Part shown: in pieces, positions 45,259 to 54,394 of the stretch | How positions within the stretch are numbered: position 1 is the stretch's first letter | Layout of the letters: each line of letters opens with the position of its first letter | Assembly (NCBI RefSeq): GCF_002309535.1 | Contig: NZ_CP023275.1 | Coordinates: 434,001 to 498,000 of the forward strand | Direction of reading: 5' to 3' | DNA: 64,000 nucleotides | Source: Sulfurospirillum diekertiae | Lineage (GTDB): Bacteria; Campylobacterota; Campylobacteria; Campylobacterales; Sulfurospirillaceae | Notes under the pieces: generated by a model | What the model was told of the DNA's origin: nothing | What the model saw: the letters and a program-made list of their open reading frames with translations, nothing else | The model's database searches: none | Made by a program: the position numbers and the translations under genes

Positions 45259-45287
45259 AAGGGATAAGATACTTTGTCTTATCCCTT
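45259..45287 (+). terminator. hairpin terminator after frdB
   Basis: An 11-bp perfect stem, AAGGGATAAGA / TCTTATCCCTT, with a seven-base loop lies 16 bases after the frdB stop. The following bases are only partly T-rich. Confidence 0.75.
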
Positions 45288-45342
45288 GCCTTAATCTTGA
45301 CATTTAGTCTCACAATTTTGTTTCTCTTATAAGAAATACTGA

Positions 45343-45348
45343 TATAAT
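45343..45348 (+). promoter_or_regulatory. -10 box upstream of the dynamin-like gene pair
   Basis: TATAAT lies 26 bases before the first dynamin-like gene, in an A-rich leader that lacks a clear Shine-Dalgarno. Confidence 0.45.
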
Positions 45349-45374
45349 CAAAAAAACTTTAAAGATAGTATCTC

Positions 45375-47747
45375 ATGCATATCATCAATGATTTTTTCTT
45401 ACTCATCTGGGGTGAGAGGTTAAACCAAGAAGTTGTTTTCGATGAAAAACATACTACAGAGTTCGATCAATACAGATTAACTTCTTTCGATAATTTTTGC
45501 GACAGTGTCGCTATCTTATTGATCATGAGTCCTCAGAATTTTACCAATATGGCAATCTTAGAAGAACCCAAAACAGTTTTAAATACACTTTTTCAACATG
45601 CAACATTTAGCAAAGAAAACATCCAATATGCGCAATCTCAACTGCTGGGTTATCTGGTTACTTTGGGTAATTTGCAAGTCAACCATGCTATCACAAAGCG
45701 CTTAGAGCTTTTAAAAAAAGAGGGGATTATCTCTTATGATGCTGTGCGTTCTTTAGGCAGTATCATCTCTCTTATCGAAGAGAAAAAAATCGAAGTAACC
45801 TCTTTACATGTAAAGCGTGCAACAAGCCAAGAAAACTACTATAAAACCAAACTCAATCTTCTGCTTACTGCCATTGAAAATCTGAAACAAGCGGTTGAAA
45901 CACCTCGTTTGCATGATCGTTTGAGTGCCATACCCGAACGTCTTGAAAATCAGCGTTTTTCCATTGGAATTACAGGTGTTATGAATGCGGGTAAATCGAC
46001 GATGCTCAATGCACTTTTAGGTCAAGAGGTGCTAGGAACATCTGTTGTCCCTGAAACGGCGAACCTAACCCTCATTAAATACGCCAAAAACCCTTACGCC
46101 ATTGTCAATTTTTGGAATACCAAAGAGTGGAGCAAGATCGAAGAGGGTGCCAAAAGTCTTAAAAGTTTAGAAGCATTTGTTAAAGAGAGCAAAGCGCATT
46201 TTGGTGACACCTTTAATGCACTCGTAACGCCAAAAGGGCAGAGTGAGTCTATCTCTGTCGAAGATTTGGCCCTTTACACTTCGGCAAAACACTCTGATAA
46301 AAAATGCAATCTTGTTAAAAGTGTTGAACTTTATACTGATTTGAAGTTTGTCCAAGATGGTGTTCAAATCGTTGATACTCCGGGTCTTGATGATCCTGTC
46401 GTGCAACGTGAAGAGATTACGTTGGAATACCTCAGTGAATGTGATTTGATGATTCATCTTATGAATGCAGCGCAAGCAGCGACCCAAAAAGATATCGATT
46501 TTATCATTGACGCACTTTTGTATCGTAATGTGGCACAGTTGCTGATTGTGATTACACGTATTGATGCGATTGCCGAGAAAGAGCTTCAAGAAGTAATTGC
46601 CTATACCAAACGCAGCATCGAAGCAAGGCTTAACGAGCAAAACAAAGGCGCAAAACTCGATGAAGTGATCGCTAAAATCGTCTTTATCCCCATTGCTGGG
46701 AAACTTGCCTTAATGCATAAATTAGGGCAAGAAAAAGATGCCCTCGCACTTGGATATGATATGGAACGTACTGGCTTACCTCTGGTGGAAGCCTATTTGG
46801 AAGATGTTCTTTTTGGAAGTAATAGCCAAAAAGCCAATCTTATTATCTCCGCCAATCGAAAAGAGATTGAGTCTGTCATTACTGAGTCGATGAATACCTT
46901 CGAGCAAGAGCTCCACTACTTAAGTATCTCGAATGAAGAGATTGAACACGCCTACGCGAAACACCAAGAAGAAAAAGCGGTCATGGCAGACTTTTTGGAG
47001 CAGATCAAAACCAGCGTGGCGCAGAGCAAAGAGGAGATGGAACACTACTTTGGCACCCTTTCCAAATTTGCAAGCAACCAACTCAATAAACTTCAAGATA
47101 TTGTTAAGCGCCGTATTACAGACGATGTAAGTTATGAGTTTAGCAAAAACAAAAAAGCGCCCAAAGAGGAGCGCATTGGCTCGATCATAGAAACGGCGAT
47201 CAAAGATGGTATGGTCGATTTGGTGCGCGATTATCGCTATGAGTTTCAAAAAAAGATGCAAAGTTCCTTAGAGTACATGGATGCAAAATACGGTGAATTT
47301 AAGACAGAGGGCACAGCCCCAATGTTTGATGCCAAAGCCTTTTGTGAAGAGCATTTAGGTTCACTCCTGATTTTCAAAAACAGTACCATTGTGATAGCGG
47401 CAACCAATGATGCGATCGCAAAGTATGGCAAGAATGATCCTAGTGCACTTTCTATGAGCTTTGAGACGATTTTTGGAACGGAATTCTCCCACATCAAAGA
47501 GATGCTTGAGGAGAAACTCCACAACGTTAATCAAGAACTTTTAGGTTCATTTGTCAATCTCTGTGAAGCACCTGCACGTGTCATTGAAGAGCGTTTTAGC
47601 ACAGAAGGTGTATTGATCGAACATGCGATGCGCCAGATGAAAGATCAATCGCTCAACCGTGAAGCACGCATTTTAGAGATTAAAGAAAAAGAGCGTGTAA
47701 TGGGCATCGTCTTAAATGACTTAAACGTACAAAAGGAGTCAAAATGA
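45375..47747 (+). CDS. dynamin-like GTPase, first of a pair
   Basis: This 790-residue protein has an unusual N-terminal region of about 190 residues, then a dynamin-type GTPase domain: P-loop GVMNAGKSTMLN (201-212), switch SVVPETAN, G3 VDTPGLDDP and G4 TRIDA. Long helical stretches follow (for example LHYLSISNEEIEHAYAKHQE), as expected for the dynamin stalk and paddle. It overlaps a second dynamin-like gene by four bases. The arrangement matches the Campylobacter jejuni Cj0411/Cj0412 pair, whose products form hetero-assemblies that tether membranes. One TTTACATGTAAA (45803) is read as SLHVKR. Confidence 0.88.
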   Translation: MHIINDFFLLIWGERLNQEVVFDEKHTTEFDQYRLTSFDNFCDSVAILLIMSPQNFTNMAILEEPKTVLNTLFQHATFSKENIQYAQSQLLGYLVTLGNLQVNHAITKRLELLKKEGIISYDAVRSLGSIISLIEEKKIEVTSLHVKRATSQENYYKTKLNLLLTAIENLKQAVETPRLHDRLSAIPERLENQRFSIGITGVMNAGKSTMLNALLGQEVLGTSVVPETANLTLIKYAKNPYAIVNFWNTKEWSKIEEGAKSLKSLEAFVKESKAHFGDTFNALVTPKGQSESISVEDLALYTSAKHSDKKCNLVKSVELYTDLKFVQDGVQIVDTPGLDDPVVQREEITLEYLSECDLMIHLMNAAQAATQKDIDFIIDALLYRNVAQLLIVITRIDAIAEKELQEVIAYTKRSIEARLNEQNKGAKLDEVIAKIVFIPIAGKLALMHKLGQEKDALALGYDMERTGLPLVEAYLEDVLFGSNSQKANLIISANRKEIESVITESMNTFEQELHYLSISNEEIEHAYAKHQEEKAVMADFLEQIKTSVAQSKEEMEHYFGTLSKFASNQLNKLQDIVKRRITDDVSYEFSKNKKAPKEERIGSIIETAIKDGMVDLVRDYRYEFQKKMQSSLEYMDAKYGEFKTEGTAPMFDAKAFCEEHLGSLLIFKNSTIVIAATNDAIAKYGKNDPSALSMSFETIFGTEFSHIKEMLEEKLHNVNQELLGSFVNLCEAPARVIEERFSTEGVLIEHAMRQMKDQSLNREARILEIKEKERVMGIVLNDLNVQKESK

Positions 47748-49768
47748 GTCTGCTCGAGAGTTTTGTCACTTCTTATAAAGAACATTTTCTAAAAGTTGTT
47801 CCAACCTTTGATGCTACGCTTTTGGGAGCTCTCAAAAAAGTGCAATATGTACTTCTTGAAGAGCAGCAACTCCCTTCTATCCAACTCAAAAAAGCGTTAG
47901 ATCGTCTTCAAATGCGCTCCGAAGAGCCGATGAAAGTTGCTATAACAGGGCAGTTTTCCAGTGGAAAATCAACGTTTCTCAATGCACTTTTAGCCAAAAA
48001 TATTCTTCCCACAGGCATCACGCCCGTGACGTCCAAAGTCAATTATATTCGTTATGGTGAAGAGTTTAAAATCCGTGTGCGCTATAAAGACGGGCGTGAT
48101 GAATACCATGACATCAACACGATTGCGCATTTTACAGACCAACGTGAGCATGTTGAAGACATCGCTTATCTTGTACTTTATGCGCCACTCAACATCCTCA
48201 AAGATGTTGTATTTGTAGATACTCCAGGTCTTAACTCTCAAGCGGCGAGTGATACGCAAACGACTGAGAAAGTGCTCAAAGAAGTCGATGGCATTATCTG
48301 GTTGACACTCATCGATAATGCGGGAAAAATGAGTGAACTTCAAGTTTTGGAAGAGTACCTTGGCAAGTACCAAAACAAATCTCTTTGTGTTCTAAACCAA
48401 AAAGACAAATTTACGCCACAACAGATCGAAGAGACAACGAATTACGTGAAGACGGCCTTTAAAGAGTTTTTTAGTGATGTCATTCCTATCTCGGCACGTC
48501 AAGCATTAGAGTCACGTAGTCACGACAAAAAAGTGATGATGGAAGAGACGCTTGAAACGTTTATGCATGATTTACATGTAAAGCTTGAAAACGGTGGCGA
48601 GAAGCTTGACTTTGCACAAGTTGAGCATGATTTTAAAGCGTATCAAACGACACTGGATTCGATCTTACAAAGTGATTTGGGGGCGAATCTTAAACTTTTG
48701 GAAGAGTCCAATATTGACAAAGTCTTGGATTTTATTCGCAACGAAATTCAACCCAAAGCGACCCAATCCAAAGAATTTGCTATTACCAAAGAGATTAAAG
48801 ATATTACAGCCAAATTGATTGCGCAACACCAACTCTTTCTCTCTATTTACGATGAACTTTTAGGTGAGATTATCCGTTTTGAAGCTGAGGCAAAAGGTTT
48901 ATTTACTGAACTAAAAGGTAAATTCTCACATGATCTGAAAAGTGCGTTTATGCGCATTGAGCAGATCATTGAGACCATTGCTGATGCCATTTACAATCAA
49001 ATCACCACGGTAACACAAATACGTTATGAAGCGCAAAAAACAGGGCTTTTCAGTAAACACCAATCGTATCTGCCTTTTGAGTACCAAGCGCCGAAAATTA
49101 ACTCTGATCTCATCTATAAAAGTCTTTTTTACGAAGAGAATTTGATTGGAAAAATGTTTAAACAGTACGTAAAAAATCTAGGTGCCATTCAAAATGAAGT
49201 TAACGATAAAAACCGTTTGGTGTACCGTTCACTAGAGCAGGGCATTTTGAAATGGCAAGCACCGTATGAGGTGATTCGTAAAAGCGAAGAGCTTCACTCC
49301 GACATCGAATTTGCCAATATGCGCCGTTTTGCTTCCAAGGCGTATGAGAGCATCTTAAAACCGTTTAACGATGAAATCGCTAGTTCCTACGCGAAGATCA
49401 GTTCCGAGTTTAACCATCTTAGTAGCGCGGTCAGTTTCAACTACCAAAATGCCACGGAAGTGTGTGTGGCATTTTTGGAGAACAAAATCGAAAAATCCGC
49501 TAAACTCTACGAGGAAAACCCCACAAAATTTTCACTCTATACCCCCAAACTCGATGAGATTAAAGAGCGCCTTAGAACCTCATTTCATCTCTATGAACTT
49601 GAAAATATGATGAACACACGAAACACATTTCTCAATAAAGATTATGACCGTTTAATCAGTCAATTTACGGCGATTAAAGAGGAAAAAGTAGCCTTTTTGG
49701 AAGAGCGAAAAGCACGTCATCATAAGATTATAGGGCAGATAGAAACGTTGGTGAAAGAGATAGTCTAG
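47744..49768 (+). CDS. dynamin-like GTPase, second of a pair
   Basis: This 674-residue protein has a GTPase domain nearer the N-terminus: P-loop GQFSSGKSTFLN (69-80), switch LPTGITPVTSK, G3 VDTPGLNSQ and G4 LNQKDKF. A mostly helical C-terminal half follows. It is the shorter partner of the upstream gene, coupled by an ATGA overlap, so equimolar or fixed-ratio synthesis is likely. One TTTACATGTAAA (48571) is read as DLHVKL. Confidence 0.88.
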   Translation: MSLLESFVTSYKEHFLKVVPTFDATLLGALKKVQYVLLEEQQLPSIQLKKALDRLQMRSEEPMKVAITGQFSSGKSTFLNALLAKNILPTGITPVTSKVNYIRYGEEFKIRVRYKDGRDEYHDINTIAHFTDQREHVEDIAYLVLYAPLNILKDVVFVDTPGLNSQAASDTQTTEKVLKEVDGIIWLTLIDNAGKMSELQVLEEYLGKYQNKSLCVLNQKDKFTPQQIEETTNYVKTAFKEFFSDVIPISARQALESRSHDKKVMMEETLETFMHDLHVKLENGGEKLDFAQVEHDFKAYQTTLDSILQSDLGANLKLLEESNIDKVLDFIRNEIQPKATQSKEFAITKEIKDITAKLIAQHQLFLSIYDELLGEIIRFEAEAKGLFTELKGKFSHDLKSAFMRIEQIIETIADAIYNQITTVTQIRYEAQKTGLFSKHQSYLPFEYQAPKINSDLIYKSLFYEENLIGKMFKQYVKNLGAIQNEVNDKNRLVYRSLEQGILKWQAPYEVIRKSEELHSDIEFANMRRFASKAYESILKPFNDEIASSYAKISSEFNHLSSAVSFNYQNATEVCVAFLENKIEKSAKLYEENPTKFSLYTPKLDEIKERLRTSFHLYELENMMNTRNTFLNKDYDRLISQFTAIKEEKVAFLEERKARHHKIIGQIETLVKEIV

Positions 49769-49780
49769 TCTATCTCTTTC
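49753..49780 (+). terminator. hairpin terminator overlapping the end of the dynamin pair
   Basis: A perfect 11-bp stem, GAAAGAGATAG / CTATCTCTTTC, with a six-base loop spans the stop codon of the second dynamin-like gene. A T-rich stretch (GTTATTTTTATC) follows after about 10 bases, then an exact TTTACATGTAAA (49804-49815). Confidence 0.65.
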
Positions 49781-50035
49781 GCATGTTCTTGTTATTTTTA
49801 TCTTTTACATGTAAAGATAATCTTGATATCTCCTTCAAAAAAGTTAAATACTTAATTCTGACTCTTTATTTCATAACTCCGATCATTGCATCTCCAAAAG
49901 TAGAAAATTCTAAAAAAGAAATATTGATGTATAGTGGAGTGATCTGTAATGCTACACCATTTCAGCTCTTTTAAACAAAAGGGCTGAAGATACAAAAAAT
50001 TCTTGAGAGCATCAGTAAAATCGAAAGGATACACA
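49781..50035. other. intergenic with a second hairpin
   Basis: This 255-base spacer has an exact TTTACATGTAAA at 49804-49815 and a 12-bp hairpin with one G-U pair at 49961-49988 (TTCAGCTCTTTT / AAAAGGGCTGAA, loop AAAC). A 63-codon frame at 49783 has no ribosome site and is not convincing. AAAGGAT precedes the entericidin-like gene. Confidence 0.45.
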
Positions 50036-50197
50036 ATGAAAAAGAGTTTAACATTTCTAATGCTTCTGTTCATAGTTATCATGGCAAGTGGTTGTGAAAC
50101 ATGGCATGGTGTCAAAAAAGATACCGCGAACGGTGCTGAATGGAGCAAGGACAAAGTCAATGATGGTGCTAAATACATCGAGAAAAAAACGGAATAG
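50036..50197 (+). CDS. entericidin-like small lipoprotein
   Basis: This 53-residue protein has a signal peptide ending in the lipobox MASGC (Cys at about residue 19), then WHGVKKDTANGAEWSKDKVN, a short charged helix. Size, lipobox and the GxxKD...G pattern match the entericidin EcnA/EcnB family of small membrane lipoproteins. The start ATG at 50036 has AAAGGAT upstream and gives a proper signal peptide; the longer frame does not. Only one copy is present, so no entericidin pair. A strong terminator follows. Confidence 0.75.
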   Translation: MKKSLTFLMLLFIVIMASGCETWHGVKKDTANGAEWSKDKVNDGAKYIEKKTE

Positions 50198-50234
50198 TTC
50201 AATAGAATCATTTTACATTCCGAAAAAAAAGAGG

Positions 50235-50272
50235 TTAGGGCTAAACGTTTAATTTTTAGCCCTAATTTTTTT
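50235..50272 (+). terminator. rho-independent terminator after the entericidin-like gene
   Basis: An 11-bp perfect stem, TTAGGGCTAAA / TTTAGCCCTAA, with a nine-base loop is followed by seven T (50266-50272). The T-run merges with a variant of the recurrent palindrome, which also encodes the stop codon of the convergent transporter gene. Confidence 0.9.
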
Positions 50273-51311
50273 ACATGTAATGCTTCTCTTTGAGCAGTTT
50301 GTAGAGTTTTAAAAGTGATAAAAAGAGTGTCGTAATCGCAGGGCCTAATATCATTCCCCAAAAACCAAAGGTTGTAAGTCCTGCAAAAATAGCAAAGAAA
50401 ATCAAGAGTTCATTAACTGCTGTGGGTGTTTTGACCATCTTGTCATTGATGTATTTGATGATAAGTGGTTTAATAAATGTATCGGCGATGATAGAAATCA
50501 CTACAATCGAATAGGTTGCAATGATAATCGCGGTTGTCGTATTGCCATGCGCCACTTCGATGGCACAGAGTGGAATCCACATGAGTGCTCCACCCACAAT
50601 GGGGATAAGAGATGCAAACCCATAAAAAATTCCTAACAATAATCCATCATAACCAAAGTACATACCAATGAACGAAAAGAGTGCCCCTTGAAAGATTGCA
50701 CTAAATAAAATAGAATAGAAAACAACACTCATGACATTGGTAACCTCAGAAAAGACAAAATTAACCTCTTTTTCCTCAATAGGCATCACGCTTTTAAAAT
50801 AATCAATGAGGTCTTTGCCATTGAGCAGTGCAAAGAAGAAAAAGACAACGATGAGGAGCATGTCTTTTAAAAAGCCAGCACTATTTTTACCGATTGATCC
50901 AAGATAGGAAAGGGCAGTCGTAGAGATTTGAGCGATATTAAGATTGCTGATAAAATCATCCAAGGTTGATTGCATAAATGCCAGTGGCGCAGGAAGGTGA
51001 TAATCAAGTGTTCGCAGATATGTTTGTACTCTTTCGATCATCGAAAAATCAAAATTGTTGACTATTCCACCAATCGAAGTGATAGTATAAACAATAGGTC
51101 CAAACAGTAAAATGGATAAAAAAACCGTTGACAAAAGAGCCGATAGATGTTTACTTTTTGTCAATTTATATAACTGCAGGTTAATCGTATACGTTGCCAT
51201 AGCGAGAAGTGAAGCAATGGTAATAATCATCAAAAAAGGTTCATACAGCTTGATAATAGAAAATAAAACGGCTAAGAAAATGGCTGTTAAAAAAAAGCGA
51301 TGTTCATTCAT
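50271..51311 (-). CDS. AI-2E family transporter (YdiK/PerM-like)
   Basis: This 346-residue protein has about eight membrane helices, with the family signature [26 protein letters not shown] and the C-terminal [20 protein letters not shown]. Members include the AI-2 exporter TqsA, Na+/H+ antiporters and other exporters, so the substrate is open. The start overlaps the ruvB stop (ATGA). The last codons, CAT TAC ATG TAA, are a one-mismatch copy of the recurrent palindrome. Confidence 0.86.
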   Translation of the reverse strand: MNEHRFFLTAIFLAVLFSIIKLYEPFLMIITIASLLAMATYTINLQLYKLTKSKHLSALLSTVFLSILLFGPIVYTITSIGGIVNNFDFSMIERVQTYLRTLDYHLPAPLAFMQSTLDDFISNLNIAQISTTALSYLGSIGKNSAGFLKDMLLIVVFFFFALLNGKDLIDYFKSVMPIEEKEVNFVFSEVTNVMSVVFYSILFSAIFQGALFSFIGMYFGYDGLLLGIFYGFASLIPIVGGALMWIPLCAIEVAHGNTTTAIIIATYSIVVISIIADTFIKPLIIKYINDKMVKTPTAVNELLIFFAIFAGLTTFGFWGMILGPAITTLFLSLLKLYKLLKEKHYM

Positions 51312-52339
51312 ACATTATCCTCAAAAAGTGCACTTTGTAACGTTGGGGGAGTAAGACGAAAAAGTTCATACGTTTTAGCCGTGGCAATTCTTCCACGCGC
51401 TGTTCGTTCAATATAACTGTTAGCAAGCAAATAAGGTTCAATCACATCTTCAATGGTTCCCTCATCTTCACTCAAAGCAGCTGCCATCGTGCTGAGCCCT
51501 AAAGGACGACCTTTACTTTGTAGCAAGAGTTCAAGGTATTTAATATCCAGTTCATCAAAACCAAGATCATTGACCCCTAGTTCATTGAGTCCATATTGCG
51601 CTCGTTCGATGCTAATTGTCTCTTCATCTACCACGTCGGCATAATCACGGATACGTTTTAAAAGGCGTAAGGCAATCCTAGGCGTACCTCGTGAGCGTCT
51701 TGCCATCTCATGTGCTGCATCGTGTTGACAGATTTTTTCAAGTTTATGCGATGCTTTGGTAATGATGAGTGAAAGCTCCTCTTTCGTGTAAAATTGTAAA
51801 CGAAAGTGCATTCCAAAACGATCGCGCAAAGGTGAGCTAATCATACCAGCCCTTGTGGTTGCCCCTATGAGTGTAAAATGAGGCAAATCAATTTTGATCG
51901 TTTGTGCCGCAGGGCCAGAGCCTATGATAATGTCAAGGCGAAAATCTTCCATTGCGGGATAGAGTATCTCTTCAATGGCAGGAGAAAGCCTGTGAATTTC
52001 GTCAATAAAGAGGATGTCCCCTTCTTGAAGATTAGTCAAAATCGCGGCTAAATCACCACTTTTTTCGATCATCGGCGCGGCGGTTATTTTCATATTAGCA
52101 CGCATCTCGTTGGAGATGATATGTGCTAGTGTCGTTTTTCCAAGACCTGGAGGGCCAAAAAAGAGAATGTGGTCTAAGCACTCGGAGCGTTTTTGTGCGG
52201 CTTGAATGAAAACTTGTAAATTCTTTTTGATCTTCTCTTGCCCGATGTAATCTTCAAATGAAGAGGGACGTAAACTTTTTTCGTACTCATTTTCAAAAGA
52301 GATTTTTTCGATTTCCACAATGCGTTCCATCTCGCTCAC
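51308..52339 (-). CDS. ruvB: Holliday junction branch migration helicase RuvB
   Basis: This AAA+ motor works with RuvA on Holliday junctions. The 343 residues have [18 protein letters not shown], Walker [14 protein letters not shown], Walker [11 protein letters not shown], sensor [20 protein letters not shown] and the C-terminal winged helix with [16 protein letters not shown]. ruvA and ruvC are not in the window. It is coupled to panB upstream and to the AI-2E gene downstream by four-base overlaps. Confidence 0.96.
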   Translation of the reverse strand: MSEMERIVEIEKISFENEYEKSLRPSSFEDYIGQEKIKKNLQVFIQAAQKRSECLDHILFFGPPGLGKTTLAHIISNEMRANMKITAAPMIEKSGDLAAILTNLQEGDILFIDEIHRLSPAIEEILYPAMEDFRLDIIIGSGPAAQTIKIDLPHFTLIGATTRAGMISSPLRDRFGMHFRLQFYTKEELSLIITKASHKLEKICQHDAAHEMARRSRGTPRIALRLLKRIRDYADVVDEETISIERAQYGLNELGVNDLGFDELDIKYLELLLQSKGRPLGLSTMAAALSEDEGTIEDVIEPYLLANSYIERTARGRIATAKTYELFRLTPPTLQSALFEDNV

Positions 52340-53124
52340 TTTGTGTAAGTGTAAGGTATTTCAGGGAAGCTTCGTTCTTGCACCTCTTTAACATAAGCAT
52401 CAACAGCGTTTTGCACCAAGGTAGCACCTTCTAAATAGCGTTTAACAAATTTGGGTTGAAACGCTTGAAAGAAACCTAACATATCGCTCCAGACTAAGAC
52501 TTGACCATCGGTATATTTACCCGCTCCTATCCCAATCGTTGGAATAGAAATCGCTTCAGAAATACGACGTGCGGCTTCTTCGACAACCCCTTCGATGACC
52601 ACGCTAAAAGCACCTGCCTCTTCGATAGCCTTAGCATCTTCAATCAAGGAAAGAATATCTGCTTCACTGCGCCCACGGACTTTATAGCCGCCTTCACTTC
52701 TTACATACTGAGGCATTAAGCCAATGTGTGCCATGACGGCAATAGAGTTTTGTGTCAGTGCTTTGATAATAGGTGCACGACTGATTCCGCCTTCAATTTT
52801 AACGGCATGCGCATTGGTTTGACTATAGACGAGTGAAGCGTTATGCAGTGCCATTTTTTCATCAGTGTAAGTACCAAAAGGCATATCACAAATAATAAAA
52901 GTTTCTTTGGCTCCAGCACATACTGCTTTAGTGTGGTATAACATTACTTCCATGCTAGCAGAGAGCGTATCTGGTTTAGCATTGAAACTCATATTGAGGC
53001 TATCGCCCACAAGAATCATGTCGACCTTTTGGTCAAACAGTGATGCAAAGAGTGCATCATATGCCGTAATCACAGTAAGGGGAGTTTGCCCTTTATGTTG
53101 TTTAATGGATGTAATTGTTTTCAT
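52336..53124 (-). CDS. panB: 3-methyl-2-oxobutanoate hydroxymethyltransferase
   Basis: This enzyme makes ketopantoate for pantothenate/CoA synthesis. The 262 residues contain [26 protein letters not shown] (metal-binding Asp), AVKIEGG and [21 protein letters not shown]. Homology begins at the ATG at 53124 even though the open frame extends 39 codons upstream. There is no Shine-Dalgarno; instead a TATAAT box lies only six bases before the start, so the mRNA may be leaderless. panC and panD are not seen nearby. Confidence 0.95.
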   Translation of the reverse strand: MKTITSIKQHKGQTPLTVITAYDALFASLFDQKVDMILVGDSLNMSFNAKPDTLSASMEVMLYHTKAVCAGAKETFIICDMPFGTYTDEKMALHNASLVYSQTNAHAVKIEGGISRAPIIKALTQNSIAVMAHIGLMPQYVRSEGGYKVRGRSEADILSLIEDAKAIEEAGAFSVVIEGVVEEAARRISEAISIPTIGIGAGKYTDGQVLVWSDMLGFFQAFQPKFVKRYLEGATLVQNAVDAYVKEVQERSFPEIPYTYTK

Positions 53125-53203
53125 GGGGAGATTATACCCTATTTTAGGACAAGAAAAATTTATAAAAAACATGATACAATGAGCTACTTCGGAGGGTAAA
53201 AAC
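53125..53203. promoter_or_regulatory. divergent promoter region panB / HPt-trpA
   Basis: Minus strand: TATAAT (53131-53136) with its last base six nucleotides before the panB ATG. Plus strand: TACAAT (53175-53180) in the context TTTATAAAAAAC-ATGATACAAT (from 53159), then GGAGGG before the HPt gene. The two promoters lie about 40 bases apart. Confidence 0.6.
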
Positions 53204-53614
53204 ATGGGTCTTTTGGCACAATTGGAAGTTGATTTTGACATCGAAATTGTAGGAGATTTTATCTCTCACTATGCCATTATGTGTGAAAATATGGAGCCTC
53301 TGATTATTGGGCTCAGCAAAAAAGAGCGTTATGTTGACAATATTGGGGATCTTTTTCGTATTTTCCACAATATGAAATCAGCTGCGGGCTTTTTAAAACT
53401 CGATCCCATTATTAAATTGGCAGTCTTGTGTGAAGATATTGCTGAAGAAGCACGTACATTGCAAGGCCCTGCAAGTGAAGAATTTATTGATTGGTTACTT
53501 CTTGTAAGTGACCAGTTTGAACGATATCGCAAAGATGTGGAAAATGATGCTGCATTTTTTACGGTTTTAAATCCCTTAATTATAAAAGTACCTCATACGT
53601 TGGAGAGAGAGTGA
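53204..53614 (+). CDS. HPt (histidine phosphotransfer) domain protein
   Basis: This 136-residue all-helical protein carries the HPt core IFHNMKSAAGFLKLDPIIKL, with H55 as the phosphoacceptor, followed by LAVLCEDIAEEARTLQG and a further helical part. It has no kinase or receiver domain, so it must act with partners encoded elsewhere. It overlaps trpA by four bases. An adjacent kinase is absent and the functional link to tryptophan synthesis is unexplained. Confidence 0.8.
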   Translation: MGLLAQLEVDFDIEIVGDFISHYAIMCENMEPLIIGLSKKERYVDNIGDLFRIFHNMKSAAGFLKLDPIIKLAVLCEDIAEEARTLQGPASEEFIDWLLLVSDQFERYRKDVENDAAFFTVLNPLIIKVPHTLERE

Positions 53615-54351
53615 AGCAATTAGTTGCCTATATTACTGCGGGATTTCCCGATCAAAATTTTTCATTAGATTTAGTTTCTGCCCTAAAAGAAGCAGGTGTA
53701 GATAAATTAGAGTTAGGAATTCCTTTTTCTGATCCTGTAGCGGATGGTCCTATCATCGAAGTTGCAAATTTACATGCCTTGCAAAATGGTTTTAAAATGG
53801 AGACACTTTTTGAGATTTCTTCTGTGGTTGCTCCAAAAATTGAGACGTATTGGATGGGATACTTTAACCCTTTTTATCATAAAGGTGTTGAAGTGTTTGC
53901 TCAAAAAGCGGCTGAGTTTGGTGTGAAAGGATTTATTATTCCTGATCTCCCTCATGAAGAAGCGTTGCCTTATGTCTCTTTAATGGAGCAATATAAGCTT
54001 TCACTCATTAGTTTTGTAGCACCAACGGATAGTAAAGAACGGATTGCTAAAGTGGTCAAAGATGCAAAAGGGTTTATTTATCTTGTAGCTTATGCGGGCA
54101 TCACTGGAGCTCACTCAAGTGAAGATCTTACCAAAACCATTCAAATGATTAAAGAACAGAGTAGTACACCTCTGTTTGTAGGCTTTGGTGTGAATGAAAA
54201 GACAGCAAAAGAACGGGCTCGTGGTGTTGATGGAGTTATTGTCGGAAGTGCTTTCGTGGAGGTTCTGCTTAATGAGGGTCTAAGTGGCTCAGAAAAAATT
54301 GCGATGATTGCTCAAAAAGCAAAAATCATTAAAGAGAAAATTAACGCATAA
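53611..54351 (+). CDS. trpA: tryptophan synthase alpha subunit
   Basis: This TIM-barrel enzyme splits indole-3-glycerol phosphate and passes indole to TrpB. The 246 residues have KLELGIPFSDPVADGPIIE (catalytic Glu and Asp), YAGITGAHSS and FVGFGVNEKTAKERARGVDG for phosphate binding. The start is GTG in an ATGA-like overlap with the HPt gene. No other trp gene is in the window, so the pathway is scattered, as in some other Campylobacterota. Confidence 0.94.
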   Translation: MKQLVAYITAGFPDQNFSLDLVSALKEAGVDKLELGIPFSDPVADGPIIEVANLHALQNGFKMETLFEISSVVAPKIETYWMGYFNPFYHKGVEVFAQKAAEFGVKGFIIPDLPHEEALPYVSLMEQYKLSLISFVAPTDSKERIAKVVKDAKGFIYLVAYAGITGAHSSEDLTKTIQMIKEQSSTPLFVGFGVNEKTAKERARGVDGVIVGSAFVEVLLNEGLSGSEKIAMIAQKAKIIKEKINA

Positions 54352-54354
54352 TAT

Positions 54355-54394
54355 CAAAGAAACAGTGGTGTTGCCAAAAATTACTGTTTCTTTG
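54355..54394. terminator. bidirectional terminator between trpA and mlaC
   Basis: A perfect 12-bp stem, CAAAGAAACAGT / ACTGTTTCTTTG, with a 16-base loop lies between convergent genes. Its right arm overlaps the end of mlaC. Confidence 0.7.

Noticed and set aside
49783-49974. 63-codon frame between the dynamin pair and the entericidin-like gene
   Set aside because: No Shine-Dalgarno; part of its sequence (FTCKD) is just the palindrome at 49804 read through, and its end falls in a hairpin.
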